DNA of 64,000 bases from an uncultured Clostridia bacterium (GCA_944367535.1 CALVWQ010000005.1:21533-85532); one strand, 5' to 3'; numbered from the stretch's first letter, positions 35,542 to 44,640 are shown. Made by a program: numbers and translations. The notes: generated from the letters alone by a model not told the origin.

Positions 35542-36426
35542 TCAGTCCTCGATGCCGTAACCGTTCTCCCGCAAAAGATACGGCCGCGAGCGCCAATCCT
35601 CTTTGACTTTCACGTATGTAGTGAGAAAAACTTTTTTCCCGAGAAATTTTTCCATATCCTGCCGCGCATACGACGCGGTTTCCTTTATCGCCGCTCCCTG
35701 TTTGCCTATAAGTATAGATTTATGATTACTCTTTTCGCATATTATGTCGATACTTATGTCGTAAACTTCGCCGTCTTTACGCAGTGCAAAATTATTGACT
35801 ATAACCGCAACGCCGTGCGGCACTTCTTTTTCAAACTTCAAAAGAATTTTTTCGCGCATGATTTCGGCTATCATAAATTTTTCGGAACGGTCGGAAATAA
35901 TATCCTCCTCAAATAGTTTGTCGCCCTCGGGAAGCAGGTTTTCGATGACTTTAAGAAGTTCTTTTATGTTCTTTCTCTTTCTTGCCGATACGGGGACGAC
36001 TTCCGCGCCGAGTTCCGACAAGTCTTTGAGTTCGGAAACGAGAAGGCTTCGGGGCATTATATCGATTTTGGTAAGCACAATCAATGCGGGGATTTTCTTT
36101 GAGAGAAATTTTGCCGCGAGAGCCTTGTCCGTTTCGCCCAGCCCGTCATGAGCGTCTATGACGAACATGATGAGGTCGACGTCATCCGCACTTTCCTCGG
36201 CGGTTTTCTGCATATATGAATTGAGAAGGTTGTCTGCCTTATATAGCCCCGGCGTATCGACGAAAGCCGCCTGCATTGTCGGCGTGGTGAGTACGCCCGT
36301 TATTCTGTCCCGAGTGGTCTGAGGCTTTGGCGAGACTATCGCGACTTTCTCGCCGACAAGCACGTTGACGAGGGTGGATTTACCCGCATTTGCTCTGCCT
36401 ATAACGGCAACGTATCCGCTTTTCAT
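35542..36426 (-). CDS. era: GTPase Era
   Basis: 294 residues. G1 motif GRANAGKST (10-18), G3 DTPG, G4 TKID and a C-terminal KH domain with GKQGAAIKE. Era binds the 3' end of 16S rRNA and is needed for 30S assembly. The ATG overlaps the ybeY stop by four bases (ATGA), indicating translational coupling, and fits the shared role in ribosome maturation. Confidence 0.97.
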   Translation of the reverse strand: MKSGYVAVIGRANAGKSTLVNVLVGEKVAIVSPKPQTTRDRITGVLTTPTMQAAFVDTPGLYKADNLLNSYMQKTAEESADDVDLIMFVIDAHDGLGETDKALAAKFLSKKIPALIVLTKIDIMPRSLLVSELKDLSELGAEVVPVSARKRKNIKELLKVIENLLPEGDKLFEEDIISDRSEKFMIAEIMREKILLKFEKEVPHGVAVIVNNFALRKDGEVYDISIDIICEKSNHKSILIGKQGAAIKETASYARQDMEKFLGKKVFLTTYVKVKEDWRSRPYLLRENGYGIED

Positions 36427-36890
36427 TCTTCCATTCCGAGAAGGCTTACTATCGCCTTCTCTTTTTCCCGCATTTCTTTTTTATCCTCGTCGGTCATGTG
36501 GTCGTAACCGAAAAGATGCAAGAGCCCGTGTATGATAAGATAATCTCTTTCACGTTCTTCGCTGTGCCCGAGTTCTTTCGCCTGTTCGCGAATCTTATCC
36601 TCACAAAGTACTATCGAGCCGATAAAAATATATCTTCCTTCCAGTTCTGTAACACAGCGCTCGGGATCTATAATCTCGCCGCGTACCCCTTCTAAACTCG
36701 GAAAAGACAGCACGTCGGTAACGCTGTCCACTCCGCGCTCTTTCTTGTTGAGAATATGAATTCCCTCTTCCGTCTCGAACACGAGTTCGGCTTTAAAACG
36801 CGCTTTCTGACCGAGAACCGTGTATACTGCCTTGGCGAGTTTTTTCAGTTTCAATTTTTTTTGCAGACTCTCTATTACGAGTTTACCCAT
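36423..36890 (-). CDS. ybeY: rRNA maturation endoribonuclease YbeY
   Basis: 155 residues. The zinc-binding signature HGLLHLFGYDHM is present near residue 120, and KERGVDSVTDVLSFP is the conserved central motif. YbeY takes part in 16S rRNA 3'-end processing and 70S quality control. It overlaps pgpH by one base and era by four, so the three genes are tightly coupled. Confidence 0.96.
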   Translation of the reverse strand: MGKLVIESLQKKLKLKKLAKAVYTVLGQKARFKAELVFETEEGIHILNKKERGVDSVTDVLSFPSLEGVRGEIIDPERCVTELEGRYIFIGSIVLCEDKIREQAKELGHSEERERDYLIIHGLLHLFGYDHMTDEDKKEMREKEKAIVSLLGMEE

Positions 36891-38383
36891 CAGTTTTTTT
36901 CCTTTTGTTCGTCTTTTACGTCTTCCGCACCCTCGAAACTAATCTTGGGATATTCTATACGGCTGTGATATACGCCCGTCAGGCTGTTCACGACCGTGTT
37001 TATTATGATGTTAAGTTCTTTCAAAGTTATTTCGCACTCGTCGAACTGTCCCCACGCCATTCTGTCGCCGACTATCTTCTTGACGACCTTGTAAACGTTT
37101 TCGCGCGAGCGGTCCGAAAGGGCGCGCGCAGCCGCCTCGCACCCGTCGGCTATCATTATAATCGCGGCGATTTTGGTCTGCGGCTTGGGACCGGGATAAC
37201 AGTATTGAGAAATAGGCACTTCTCCATCCGTAAACTTCTGCGCCTTACCGTAAAAATAAAGTATGGGCAATGTACCGTGATGCTGCGCACATACGTCCGC
37301 TATAATCTGCGGCAGGCGGTTTTTCATGACAAGTTGATAACCGTCCGTCGCGTGCGCCTTTATTATATTTGCGGAAAGTTCGGGTGTCAAATCGTCGTGC
37401 GGATTGGTGCCATCGGCTTGATTTTCTTTGAAAAACTCGGGTCGGCGCAATTTTCCTATGTCGTGATAATACGCGCACGTTCTCGCCAAAAGCGCATCCT
37501 CCTCTATGGCCGTAGCGCAAGCCTCAGCTATGTTAGAAACCACTATCGCGTGATTGAACGTGCCGGGAGCCTGCGATATAAGTTTTCTTATGAACTTGGA
37601 TTTATGGTCGGTAAGTTCCGCGTATTTAAAAAACGACGCTTTCTTAAAAAGTGCCTCGAAAACGGGCAGAAGCGCCGTAAAAAGAAGCGCGGCGAGCGGT
37701 CCTGACAGCGCGGAACAGACGAGAGATATCAGCAGGCTGTCCCCCGACCCCAAATCTACCATGGGAAGCGCGACGCATACCGCCGCAGGCAGAGAAATAA
37801 CAAAACTCAGCAAAAGCAGTCTTAATCTCGAATATACGTCTTTAAGAAAATATATCGCTATCGCACCCGAAGATATGCCCATCGCGAAGAAAAGCACCGC
37901 CGAATAATCCGAAAAGGCGACGTTCGCGCCCGAAAACGAATCGAACAGAAATAAAATTATACAGAAAATAAAGTTTAAAAAAACTGCCGTGCGAGTATTT
38001 GTGAGGAACAGCACAAGAAGTGCCGCAAGCGACAGCGGACGAAGATAAATATTTACGTATTTACCGCACGCATAACATACTACTACCGCTATTTCCAGTA
38101 TCAGAAACAGCATCTCGGAATTTGCCGCGCCCCTTAAAAAATTCCTGTCCTCAAAATAAAAATATATAAAAGTTACCACCACGAAGAGGACGAGAAGCAT
38201 AAGAAAATTAGTAAAGGTATTGGGATTGGCAAAATAGTTCTTAAAACCGTCAGCCCCGTAATTTATTCTTATTATCCCCAAAAAAAGCATGGCGAGAAGA
38301 ATAATATTTACAACATAAACGACAGAAACGGAAATTATGTCGTGTTTGCTCCATGAAAGCAATTTGAGAGATTTTTTTTCCAT
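36890..38383 (-). CDS. pgpH: 7TM-HD phosphodiesterase (PgpH/YqfF family), short form
   Basis: 497 residues: seven membrane helices in the first 250 residues, then a cytoplasmic HD domain with HAIVVSNIAEACA, CAYYHDIGKLRRPEFF and TDGYQL. Family members hydrolyse cyclic di-AMP. Typical PgpH proteins are near 700 residues because of a large extracellular 7TMR-HDED domain between the first and second helices; here that domain is absent and helix 2 follows after a short loop. The gene overlaps ybeY by one base, as in other Bacillota. Confidence 0.88.
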   Translation of the reverse strand: MEKKSLKLLSWSKHDIISVSVVYVVNIILLAMLFLGIIRINYGADGFKNYFANPNTFTNFLMLLVLFVVVTFIYFYFEDRNFLRGAANSEMLFLILEIAVVVCYACGKYVNIYLRPLSLAALLVLFLTNTRTAVFLNFIFCIILFLFDSFSGANVAFSDYSAVLFFAMGISSGAIAIYFLKDVYSRLRLLLLSFVISLPAAVCVALPMVDLGSGDSLLISLVCSALSGPLAALLFTALLPVFEALFKKASFFKYAELTDHKSKFIRKLISQAPGTFNHAIVVSNIAEACATAIEEDALLARTCAYYHDIGKLRRPEFFKENQADGTNPHDDLTPELSANIIKAHATDGYQLVMKNRLPQIIADVCAQHHGTLPILYFYGKAQKFTDGEVPISQYCYPGPKPQTKIAAIIMIADGCEAAARALSDRSRENVYKVVKKIVGDRMAWGQFDECEITLKELNIIINTVVNSLTGVYHSRIEYPKISFEGAEDVKDEQKEKN

Positions 38384-38401
38384 AAGTAAAAATCCTTTTG
38401 T

Positions 38402-39331
38402 TCAGCCGGCGAACAGCACCCTCGAAAAAACGAGCGTAACCGTGTAAACGAACCTGCCCTCTTCGCAGGTCTTTTCCACATGCGCCTCGGCGTCCTTTTC
38501 CCCCGTCTGTTCTTCCGCAAAAATTATGGCAAGCGATTCTTCGCCGTCGTTATCCGAAACGTATGTAAAAATCTGTTCCGCGCTCACCGTAACATACGCT
38601 ATAACGCCGACGTTTACGGGCACGTCCTTTACGACGACCGTACCGTCGACAAGCACATCTCCCGCCGCCACCCGATCTCCCTCTTTGACGAGAGCCGTGC
38701 CGCGGTATATTTTTATATCGGTCACCGTCCCCGCAACGTCGGAGACAAGGCGTTCACTGTTACCTGAAAGTACCTTACCGCCCTCTTCGGACAGCGCGGA
38801 TTCGATAACGAGAATATTGCCCGAGCGCTGACACTCGACGAAAGAAAGTCGCGGATTGTCGGCAAGAAGCCCGTCAGATAGCGACGTCAAGTCTATATCT
38901 GAAAATCGGGAAAACTGCGTAACGCCCTTTTCTTTAAGGTAATTTTCCATTTCCCGCTTTAAAACGCTTCCGCTTCCCGAGAAGGAAAAGGAAAAGATAA
39001 AGTCGCACGAAAAGAATGCGAGAACGAGAAAAAGCGCCGCCCCGACAAGCAATCCTAAATTTCTGAAAAAAAACAGTACGGGATACGCTTTGCCGCCGTC
39101 TTTGATTTTTCTTATATCAGTATAGCACAATTCTTTCGCAATTGCAAAAAAATTTCGGTTCTGTGCGAAATTAACGGTAACGGTATGGGTTTTTTCGCCC
39201 GTTTTACGCACGTCGTATACCGTTATGCCGCGGTTTTTCAAGGCGTTCAGCAGCGCGCCGAAATTAAGACCTTTTATTTCATAGGTTGAATAAAGGTCTA
39301 AATTCTTGAAATCGTGTCGATTTTTCCGCAC
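38402..39331 (-). CDS. yqfD: Sporulation protein YqfD
   Basis: I place the start at GTG 39331 (309 residues), inside the end of yqfC, because homology-like sequence (STYEIKGLNFGALLNALKNRGI) begins shortly after it and no ATG is available nearby; the frame is open further upstream but that is yqfC sequence. One membrane helix (NLGLLVGAALFLVLAFFSC) is followed by an extracytoplasmic part with LKEKGVTQFSR and VKEGDRVAAGDVLVDG. YqfD is a stage-IV mother-cell protein of endospore formers. Overlap with yqfC is 34 bp. Confidence 0.85.
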   Translation of the reverse strand: MRKNRHDFKNLDLYSTYEIKGLNFGALLNALKNRGITVYDVRKTGEKTHTVTVNFAQNRNFFAIAKELCYTDIRKIKDGGKAYPVLFFFRNLGLLVGAALFLVLAFFSCDFIFSFSFSGSGSVLKREMENYLKEKGVTQFSRFSDIDLTSLSDGLLADNPRLSFVECQRSGNILVIESALSEEGGKVLSGNSERLVSDVAGTVTDIKIYRGTALVKEGDRVAAGDVLVDGTVVVKDVPVNVGVIAYVTVSAEQIFTYVSDNDGEESLAIIFAEEQTGEKDAEAHVEKTCEEGRFVYTVTLVFSRVLFAG

Positions 39332-39558
39332 ACTACCAGGTCCCCCGCACAGTATTTTTTTACAAACAGCCCTTCGCCCGCAATGGTAAGCCCGCCCTTT
39401 TTCAGGCGCAATTCTATTTTGTCGGGAGAATAACTCTTTATCGACCCGACATTTTGAAGATATATTGCGCAATCGCCGTACATAACTGCCTTAAACAGCG
39501 GTTCGGCGGGCATTTCTCCGAGTTTAAAACTCTGCAATATGTTATCAATAAAACCCAT
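39298..39558 (-). CDS. yqfC: Sporulation protein YqfC
   Basis: 86 residues, typical size. It shows MYGDCAIYLQNVGSIKSY and IELRLKKGGLTIAGEGLFVKKY, the conserved core of the YabP/YqfC family needed during sporulation. First gene of the block. The ribosome site is weak (GGTGG before the ATG). Confidence 0.88.
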   Translation of the reverse strand: MGFIDNILQSFKLGEMPAEPLFKAVMYGDCAIYLQNVGSIKSYSPDKIELRLKKGGLTIAGEGLFVKKYCAGDLVVCGKIDTISRI

Positions 39559-39905
39559 TACGCCACCCGTAATTACAGTTTATGCTTAATACGTCCTTAA
39601 AATACCTTTTTTTCGCCGATGCGGGAAAATAGATATGCCGCAACCGTCAAAAGCGGTGACATAGATATTATATCAATTAAATAAATTTTTTAAAAAAGGC
39701 AAAAAGGGCGGATTTTAATAGACGTTCGGCTCTTTAATTAAATAAAAATTTCCGCGCGGCTTGCTGCCGCGCGGAATAAATAATAATTATAATTTTTCAA
39801 AACAAAATCTTACAATAATTCCATAAAATTTTTTTTTACATAAATTTTAAGGGTTTATCGCCGATTGCGTTTCTTATATCGGTTTTTTTATAGTAGTTTA
39901 TTTTA
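39559..39905. other. Intergenic stretch with terminator and yqfC upstream region
   Basis: No gene is seen. It contains the terminator described at 39752-39774 and AT-rich upstream sequence of yqfC, including TATAAT-like and ATATCTAT elements on the minus strand. I cannot decide between a vegetative and a sporulation sigma factor. Confidence 0.4.
39752..39774 (-). terminator. Terminator of the aconitase-like gene
   Basis: CCGCGCGGC and GCCGCGCGG form a 9-bp GC stem with a 5-base loop. On the minus strand it is followed by AAATTTTTATTT, about 130 bp past the stop at 39906. Confidence 0.7.
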
Positions 39906-42080
39906 TCAGTTATTCTTCTTATAATAATTTATCAGACAGCCCTTGACTATAATATCTCTTTCCGCGAAAGTCAGAGGGTCGAGTTTCAGCGTTATCCTGC
40001 GCGGTTTGTCGCCGAGCACCTCCGCTTCGAATTCTCTGTGCCCGTCGAGTATGCCCTTTCTTACGTCCTTAATATAAATATATTCACCGATATTAAAGTC
40101 GTTTCTGTCTGAAATAAAGGGAATCATACCCCAGTTTATGAGATTACTGCGATAACGTTTAGTCGCGTATTCCGCAGCTATGTTCGCCACGCCGCCGAGC
40201 ACTCTCTGACAGGACGCCGCCTGTTCTCTTGCAGAACCGTCGCCCGGTTTCACCGCACATACGACGCTGCCGTAAGTGGTATTTTCCGCGTCGATTCCGA
40301 GATTTTCGGGGATGCTCTCCGCTTTTATAGACTTTGCTCTCGCCACATACTGTGGGTCTTTTCTCGACAGTGCGAACTCGGCGAGTTTAAGAGGATTAGA
40401 CCTGTACGACGAAGTTTCGCCGGACGGAATTAATTCGTCGGTCGTGGTTACGGGGTCTTTCAGCACCGACGCCACTTTAAGAAGAAGATTATCCTTTAAT
40501 GCCTCCATCTGCGGCCAGTCGGCGATATTCGGCCCGTAAACCAGGTCTTTGTCGGACGAAGGTTTGCCCGTGCCGTCAAACACTCTCGCCCTGTAAATCC
40601 TGTCGTCGAATTTATATTTTTTCGGGCGTTCGGTGTATTCTACGTCCATGGCGGAAGTTATGGCACCGCCTGCGCGCGCGGTCGCGGCTATGCTCCTCGC
40701 GTCCATGAGCGCTACCGCGGCAAGTTGACCGTTTGCGGGCTTACTGCCCTCTCTGCTCTCGAAATTTCTCGTCGTATGCCTGACAGAAAGACCGTTATTC
40801 TGCGGCACGTCGCCCGCGCCGAAACACGGACCGCAGAAGGCCGTCTTTACGACCGCGCCGTCAACCATGAGCCGCGAAACGTACCCGTTTTCTACGAGCG
40901 CTTTATACACGGGCTGACTGGACGGATACACGTCAAGCGTAAAATCGTTGTTCGATATCGGATTGTCGCCGATAATTTCCGCGGCGGCGGCGATGTTTTC
41001 GTACATTCCGCCCGCGCAGCCCGCTATGACGCCCTGCTCCACATACACCTTTCCGTCTTTAATCTTGTCGGTTAATCTGAATTCGCCTTTGCCCTCGGGA
41101 AGCAGTTTTTTCCCCGCCTCCTCGCACTGCGACAAAAGTTCGTAAGGACGGGACAGGAAATCACGTATCGTGTAAGCGTTGGAGGGGTGAAACGGCAGGG
41201 CAATCATGGGCTCGACTTTGCCGAGGTCTATGACTATCCCCCTGTCGTAATATGCGCCTTCTTCGGGCTCCAATTTCTTATATGCATCCTCCCTGCCGTG
41301 AGCGCGGTAATATTCGCGCGTCTTTTCGTCGGTAATCCAAACCGAAGAAAGGCAGGTGGTTTCTGTGGTCATGACGTCTATTCCGTTCCTGAAATCCATG
41401 CTGAGGTTCTTTATGCCTTTTCCGACAAATTCCAGAATCTTATTTTTGACAAAGCCCTTTTTAAACGTCTCGCGGATAAGCGCGAGTGCGACGTCCTGCG
41501 GTCCAACGCCGCGGCGCAGTCTGCCTTTTAAGCACACCGCCACAATTTCAGGAAAGTCTATGTCGTAAGTCTTGTCGAGAAGTTGCTTTACAAGTTCGGG
41601 TCCGCCCTCTCCCACGGCGAGCGTACCGAGTGCGCCGTAACGCGTATGAGAGTCAGAACCGAGTATCATAGCCCCCGCAAAAGCGCGCATTTCGCGCATG
41701 TATTGGTGAATTACCGCAAGGTGCGGCGGGACGTAAGCTCCGCCGTATTTTTTCGCCGCCGAAAGCCCGAACACATGGTCGTCCTCGTTTATTGTTCCGC
41801 CCACCGCGCACAGCGAATTATGGCAGTTGGTAAGAGTATACGGAAGAGGAAATTCTTTGAGTCCGGACGCTTTCGCCGTCTGTATAATCCCCACATACGT
41901 TATGTCGTGCGACGTGATTTCGTCGAACTTTATTTTGAGTTTTTCGGGATTGTCGCTTACGTTGTGCGCCTCCAATATCTTATATGCCATGCTTCCCTTA
42001 CGGGCAGCGGCATCTGCGGCAGCGCACTTTATAAGTTTGCCGTCAAAGTATTTCACTCCGTAATTTTTAAGTTTAATCAT
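39906..42080 (-). CDS. Aconitase-superfamily hydratase (YbhJ-like)
   Basis: Start at ATG 42080 (724 residues), AAAGG eight bases upstream; the frame also allows GTG 42089. The fold is that of aconitase: LGSDSHTRYGALGTLAVGEGG in domain 1, VIAGCAGGMYENIAAA and FCGPCFGAGDVPQNNG with Cys ligands for a [4Fe-4S] cluster, and a C-terminal swivel domain with KRYRSNLINWGMIPF. Length and sequence order fit the uncharacterised YbhJ group rather than AcnA/AcnB or LeuC. The gene stands alone, so the substrate cannot be inferred from neighbours. Confidence 0.8.
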   Translation of the reverse strand: MIKLKNYGVKYFDGKLIKCAAADAAARKGSMAYKILEAHNVSDNPEKLKIKFDEITSHDITYVGIIQTAKASGLKEFPLPYTLTNCHNSLCAVGGTINEDDHVFGLSAAKKYGGAYVPPHLAVIHQYMREMRAFAGAMILGSDSHTRYGALGTLAVGEGGPELVKQLLDKTYDIDFPEIVAVCLKGRLRRGVGPQDVALALIRETFKKGFVKNKILEFVGKGIKNLSMDFRNGIDVMTTETTCLSSVWITDEKTREYYRAHGREDAYKKLEPEEGAYYDRGIVIDLGKVEPMIALPFHPSNAYTIRDFLSRPYELLSQCEEAGKKLLPEGKGEFRLTDKIKDGKVYVEQGVIAGCAGGMYENIAAAAEIIGDNPISNNDFTLDVYPSSQPVYKALVENGYVSRLMVDGAVVKTAFCGPCFGAGDVPQNNGLSVRHTTRNFESREGSKPANGQLAAVALMDARSIAATARAGGAITSAMDVEYTERPKKYKFDDRIYRARVFDGTGKPSSDKDLVYGPNIADWPQMEALKDNLLLKVASVLKDPVTTTDELIPSGETSSYRSNPLKLAEFALSRKDPQYVARAKSIKAESIPENLGIDAENTTYGSVVCAVKPGDGSAREQAASCQRVLGGVANIAAEYATKRYRSNLINWGMIPFISDRNDFNIGEYIYIKDVRKGILDGHREFEAEVLGDKPRRITLKLDPLTFAERDIIVKGCLINYYKKNN

Positions 42081-42196
42081 ACAAAACACCTTTCGTTTTT
42101 TTGCGTTTTCCGCATTTATTGTAATTTTATCATAATGCCCGCAGCAAACGCAAGCGAAAAGATTACCAAATAAGTCAAAAAAATTAAAATTACGCC

Positions 42197-42225
42197 TTGC
42201 TTTTTACGCCGCGTTGTTATACAAT
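42197..42225 (+). promoter_or_regulatory. Promoter overlapping the start of the PH-like gene
   Basis: TTGCTT (42197-42202) and TACAAT (42220-42225) are 17 bp apart. The ATG lies six bases after the -10 box, exactly as at 1099-1106, so the mRNA probably starts at the ATG. No ribosome-binding site is present. Confidence 0.55.
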
Positions 42226-42231
42226 ATCAGT

Positions 42232-42690
42232 ATGAAAGTTTTTAAATTCATGTACAGCAAACTCGTAATAACTCTGCTTATACTTGTCATACCGCTCGCC
42301 GCGGCGGGACTGGGTTGGAACATTTACAACCTCATAACATTTATCGGGGACGGTATTTTGCGTGTCGTTACATATTCTCTTACCGTCGCGATTACCGCAG
42401 CACTGCTCGTATTTATAATCAGCGTACTAGCTTACGGAAGATATGTCATAAAAGACGGAAAACTTTACTGCTATTTCGGATTTATACGGACAAAGACGGA
42501 TATAAGCGAAATAGTGAGAATTACTCACTTCATTAAAAGCGATAAACTCGTCATTTATTTAAAAAAAGCGGAATATTCGGTCATTGTCATATCTCCCGAA
42601 GAATACGGTGCCTTTATAAACGAACTTAAAAACAATAACGACAAAATTCTCGTGGACACCGAAACAGAAGAAGATGGCTGCAAGAAGTAA
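42232..42690 (+). CDS. Small membrane protein with PH-like domain
   Basis: 152 residues from ATG 42232. Two membrane helices (KLVITLLILVIPLAAAGLGW and YSLTVAITAALLVFIISVL) are followed by a cytoplasmic or external beta domain: YVIKDGKLYCYFGFIRTK, ISEIVRITHFIKSDKLVIYL and ISPEEYGAFI, which fits the bacterial PH-like (bPH) families. The acidic tail is DTETEEDG. Function unknown; such proteins often sense envelope stress. It stands just upstream of the M-box but has its own promoter. Confidence 0.65.
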   Translation: MKVFKFMYSKLVITLLILVIPLAAAGLGWNIYNLITFIGDGILRVVTYSLTVAITAALLVFIISVLAYGRYVIKDGKLYCYFGFIRTKTDISEIVRITHFIKSDKLVIYLKKAEYSVIVISPEEYGAFINELKNNNDKILVDTETEEDGCKK

Positions 42691-42763
42691 TTTTACCGCA
42701 AGAGGCTTAATGTTTACCTTTTGCCCCGAACAAAAATAATTGCCCGCTTCATATAATTTATTG

Positions 42764-42793
42764 TTGACAAAACAAAAAGTTTTGTGATAAAAT
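42764..42793 (+). promoter_or_regulatory. Promoter of the M-box/mgtE transcript
   Basis: TTGACA (42764-42769) and TAAAAT (42788-42793) with an 18-bp spacer. Predicted start near 42800, just before the riboswitch. Confidence 0.7.
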
Positions 42794-42810
42794 CAAGATA
42801 ATCTTTATAT

Positions 42811-42957
42811 ACTCCGGTAGGTAAGGCTACCATAGGGATACGGACTGATGCCGCGAAGTAGTGGAGACACTATGAGAAGGTTAACAGACTACGTCGAAAG
42901 CAAGGCGTAATCTAACGCAGTTACACAGCCCTACGGTGCTAAAGCCAGAATGGTTAC
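42811..42957 (+). ncRNA. M-box (ykoK leader) magnesium riboswitch
   Basis: The leader has the M-box landmarks in order: GGTAGGTAAGGCTACC, GGACTGATGCC, GTTAACAG and, near the 3' end, CTACGGTGCTAAAGCC. Mg2+ binding compacts this RNA and lets the downstream terminator form, switching off the magnesium transporter gene that follows. Identified by recognition of conserved motifs and by position before mgtE. Confidence 0.88.
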
Positions 42958-42991
42958 ACGCGCAAAAGCGCGCTATAAGTCATGGTTTTTT

Positions 42992-43017
42992 ACCCGCCGT
43001 TTCACGGCGGGTTTTTT
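42992..43017 (+). terminator. Riboswitch-controlled terminator before mgtE
   Basis: ACCCGCCG, loop TTTCA, CGGCGGGT and then T6. It stands 22 bp before the mgtE ATG and after the M-box, so it is the expression platform. Confidence 0.88.
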
Positions 43018-43038
43018 ATCGGAAAAGGAGGGCGGATT

Positions 43039-44415
43039 ATGGAAGAAGAAATGGAAATTATTTTTCAAAAACTTACCGAATGTTTCGAAAAACGCAGATT
43101 CGCGGACCTCAGAATAACTCTTCTTGACATGAAGCCGGCAGACATCGCGCACTATATGGAAAACAACTTACAACAAACGGAAAGGCTTATGTTTTTCAGA
43201 CTGTTGCCGAAAGAACTTGCTTCGGACGTGTTCAGCGAATTCGAATCGGATACGCAGGAGGACCTGATTCGCGCGTTCACCGACAAGGAATTAAAAGCCG
43301 TCGTCGACGACATGTTCATGGACGACACCGTCGACATGATAGAAGAGATGCCCGCCAACGTCGTTAAAAGAATACTCAAAAACTCCGATCCCGAAAACCG
43401 CAAACAGATAAACGAACTGCTCGAATACCCGGAAGATTCCGCAGGCTCCATCATGACCACGGAATATGTCTCTTTTTCGGCAAAAATGAATGTAGAACAG
43501 GCTTTTGACAAAATCCGGAGAACGGGTCTCGACAAGGAAACCGTTTATACTTGTTATGTAACAGACGGCAGAAAAAAACTTATCGGCGTAATTACCGTCA
43601 AAAAACTGCTATTATCCGACAAAAACGACCTCGTGGAAAATCTCATGGACACGAACATCATCACCGCCGAGACCACTGACGACAAAGAACAGGTCGCAAT
43701 GAAGTTTTCGCGTTACGACTTCCTCGCCTTGCCCGTAGTCGACAAAGAGGGCTGCCTTGTGGGAATCGTAACGGTAGACGACGCGGTCGACGTCTTGCAG
43801 GACGAAGCGACCGAAGACATTCAGAAAATGGCCGCAATTTTGCCGAGCGAAAAACCTTACCTCAAACAGAGCGTTTTCAGCATCTGGAAAGCGCGCATAC
43901 CCTGGCTGTTGCTCCTCATGATTTCTGCGACGTTTACGAGCATGATTCTTTCGGGATATGAAAAGGAACTTTCGGCGCTTGTCAGCGGGGCGACGCTTTA
44001 TGCGTTCGTGCCGATGCTGATGGACACCGCGGGCAATGCCGGAGGTCAGAGTTCCGTTACCGTTATACGTGCGCTCGCGCTCGGAGACGTCGAATTCAAA
44101 GACATGCTGAAAATTTTATGGAAAGAACTCCGCGCGGCTTTTTTGCTCGCGCTCACCGTCTCCATCGTATGTTTTGCAAAGCTGATGCTAATAGACAGAT
44201 TATATAACGATGTAACAGCCAAAATCGCGCTCATAGTTTCGGGAGTACTGTTCATTACGATAATACTTGCAAAACTCGTAGGCTGCATACTCCCCTTGCT
44301 TGCAAAGAAAATCAAACTCGACCCCGCCGTCGTCGCAAGTCCTTTTATAACCACTATCGTGGACGCGCTTTCTTTGATAATATACTGCTCAATCGCCATT
44401 GCACTGCTCGCATAA
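43039..44415 (+). CDS. mgtE: Magnesium transporter MgtE
   Basis: 458 residues from ATG 43039, AAAGGAGG upstream; an in-frame ATG at 42982 lies within the terminator and is discarded. N domain with helical repeats (FFRLLPKELASDVFSEFES), two CBS domains (about 135-255: SIMTTEYVSF, LPVVDKEGCLVGIVTVDDAVD) and a C-terminal five-helix channel with PMLMDTAGNAGGQSS, the conserved Mg2+ pore signature. It imports or gates Mg2+; the M-box represses it when Mg2+ is plentiful. A terminator follows. Confidence 0.97.
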   Translation: MEEEMEIIFQKLTECFEKRRFADLRITLLDMKPADIAHYMENNLQQTERLMFFRLLPKELASDVFSEFESDTQEDLIRAFTDKELKAVVDDMFMDDTVDMIEEMPANVVKRILKNSDPENRKQINELLEYPEDSAGSIMTTEYVSFSAKMNVEQAFDKIRRTGLDKETVYTCYVTDGRKKLIGVITVKKLLLSDKNDLVENLMDTNIITAETTDDKEQVAMKFSRYDFLALPVVDKEGCLVGIVTVDDAVDVLQDEATEDIQKMAAILPSEKPYLKQSVFSIWKARIPWLLLLMISATFTSMILSGYEKELSALVSGATLYAFVPMLMDTAGNAGGQSSVTVIRALALGDVEFKDMLKILWKELRAAFLLALTVSIVCFAKLMLIDRLYNDVTAKIALIVSGVLFITIILAKLVGCILPLLAKKIKLDPAVVASPFITTIVDALSLIIYCSIAIALLA

Positions 44416-44457
44416 AAAGGATTGAAAAGTCATAAAGGCACGGAAAATCAATAAAAT

Positions 44458-44513
44458 ACTCCTCCCGCCGTCTGACACGCAACAGTCGGCGGGAGGAGTT
44501 GTTTTTATTTTTC
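44458..44513 (+). terminator. mgtE terminator
   Basis: A 13-bp GC-rich stem (44458-44470 with 44487-44499) followed by TTGTTTTTATTTTT. Confidence 0.9.
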
Positions 44514-44640
44514 TATCCTTATATTTTCCCCTTTAATCTCGAAGTCAGTTAATCTATCGATTTTTTCAAATTATATCCAACAATTTTATTATATAAATGA
44601 ATGTAATCTTTTTTATCTCTCTTACTTATCGGAAAAATTT

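Noticed and set aside
39332-39472. Longer YqfD starting at 39472
   Set aside because: The extension is yqfC in another frame, has no ribosome site and is unlike YqfD N-termini.
42982-43038. N-terminal extension of MgtE starting at ATG 42982
   Set aside because: It would be encoded by the riboswitch terminator hairpin; the ATG at 43039 has a strong ribosome site and matches the family start.
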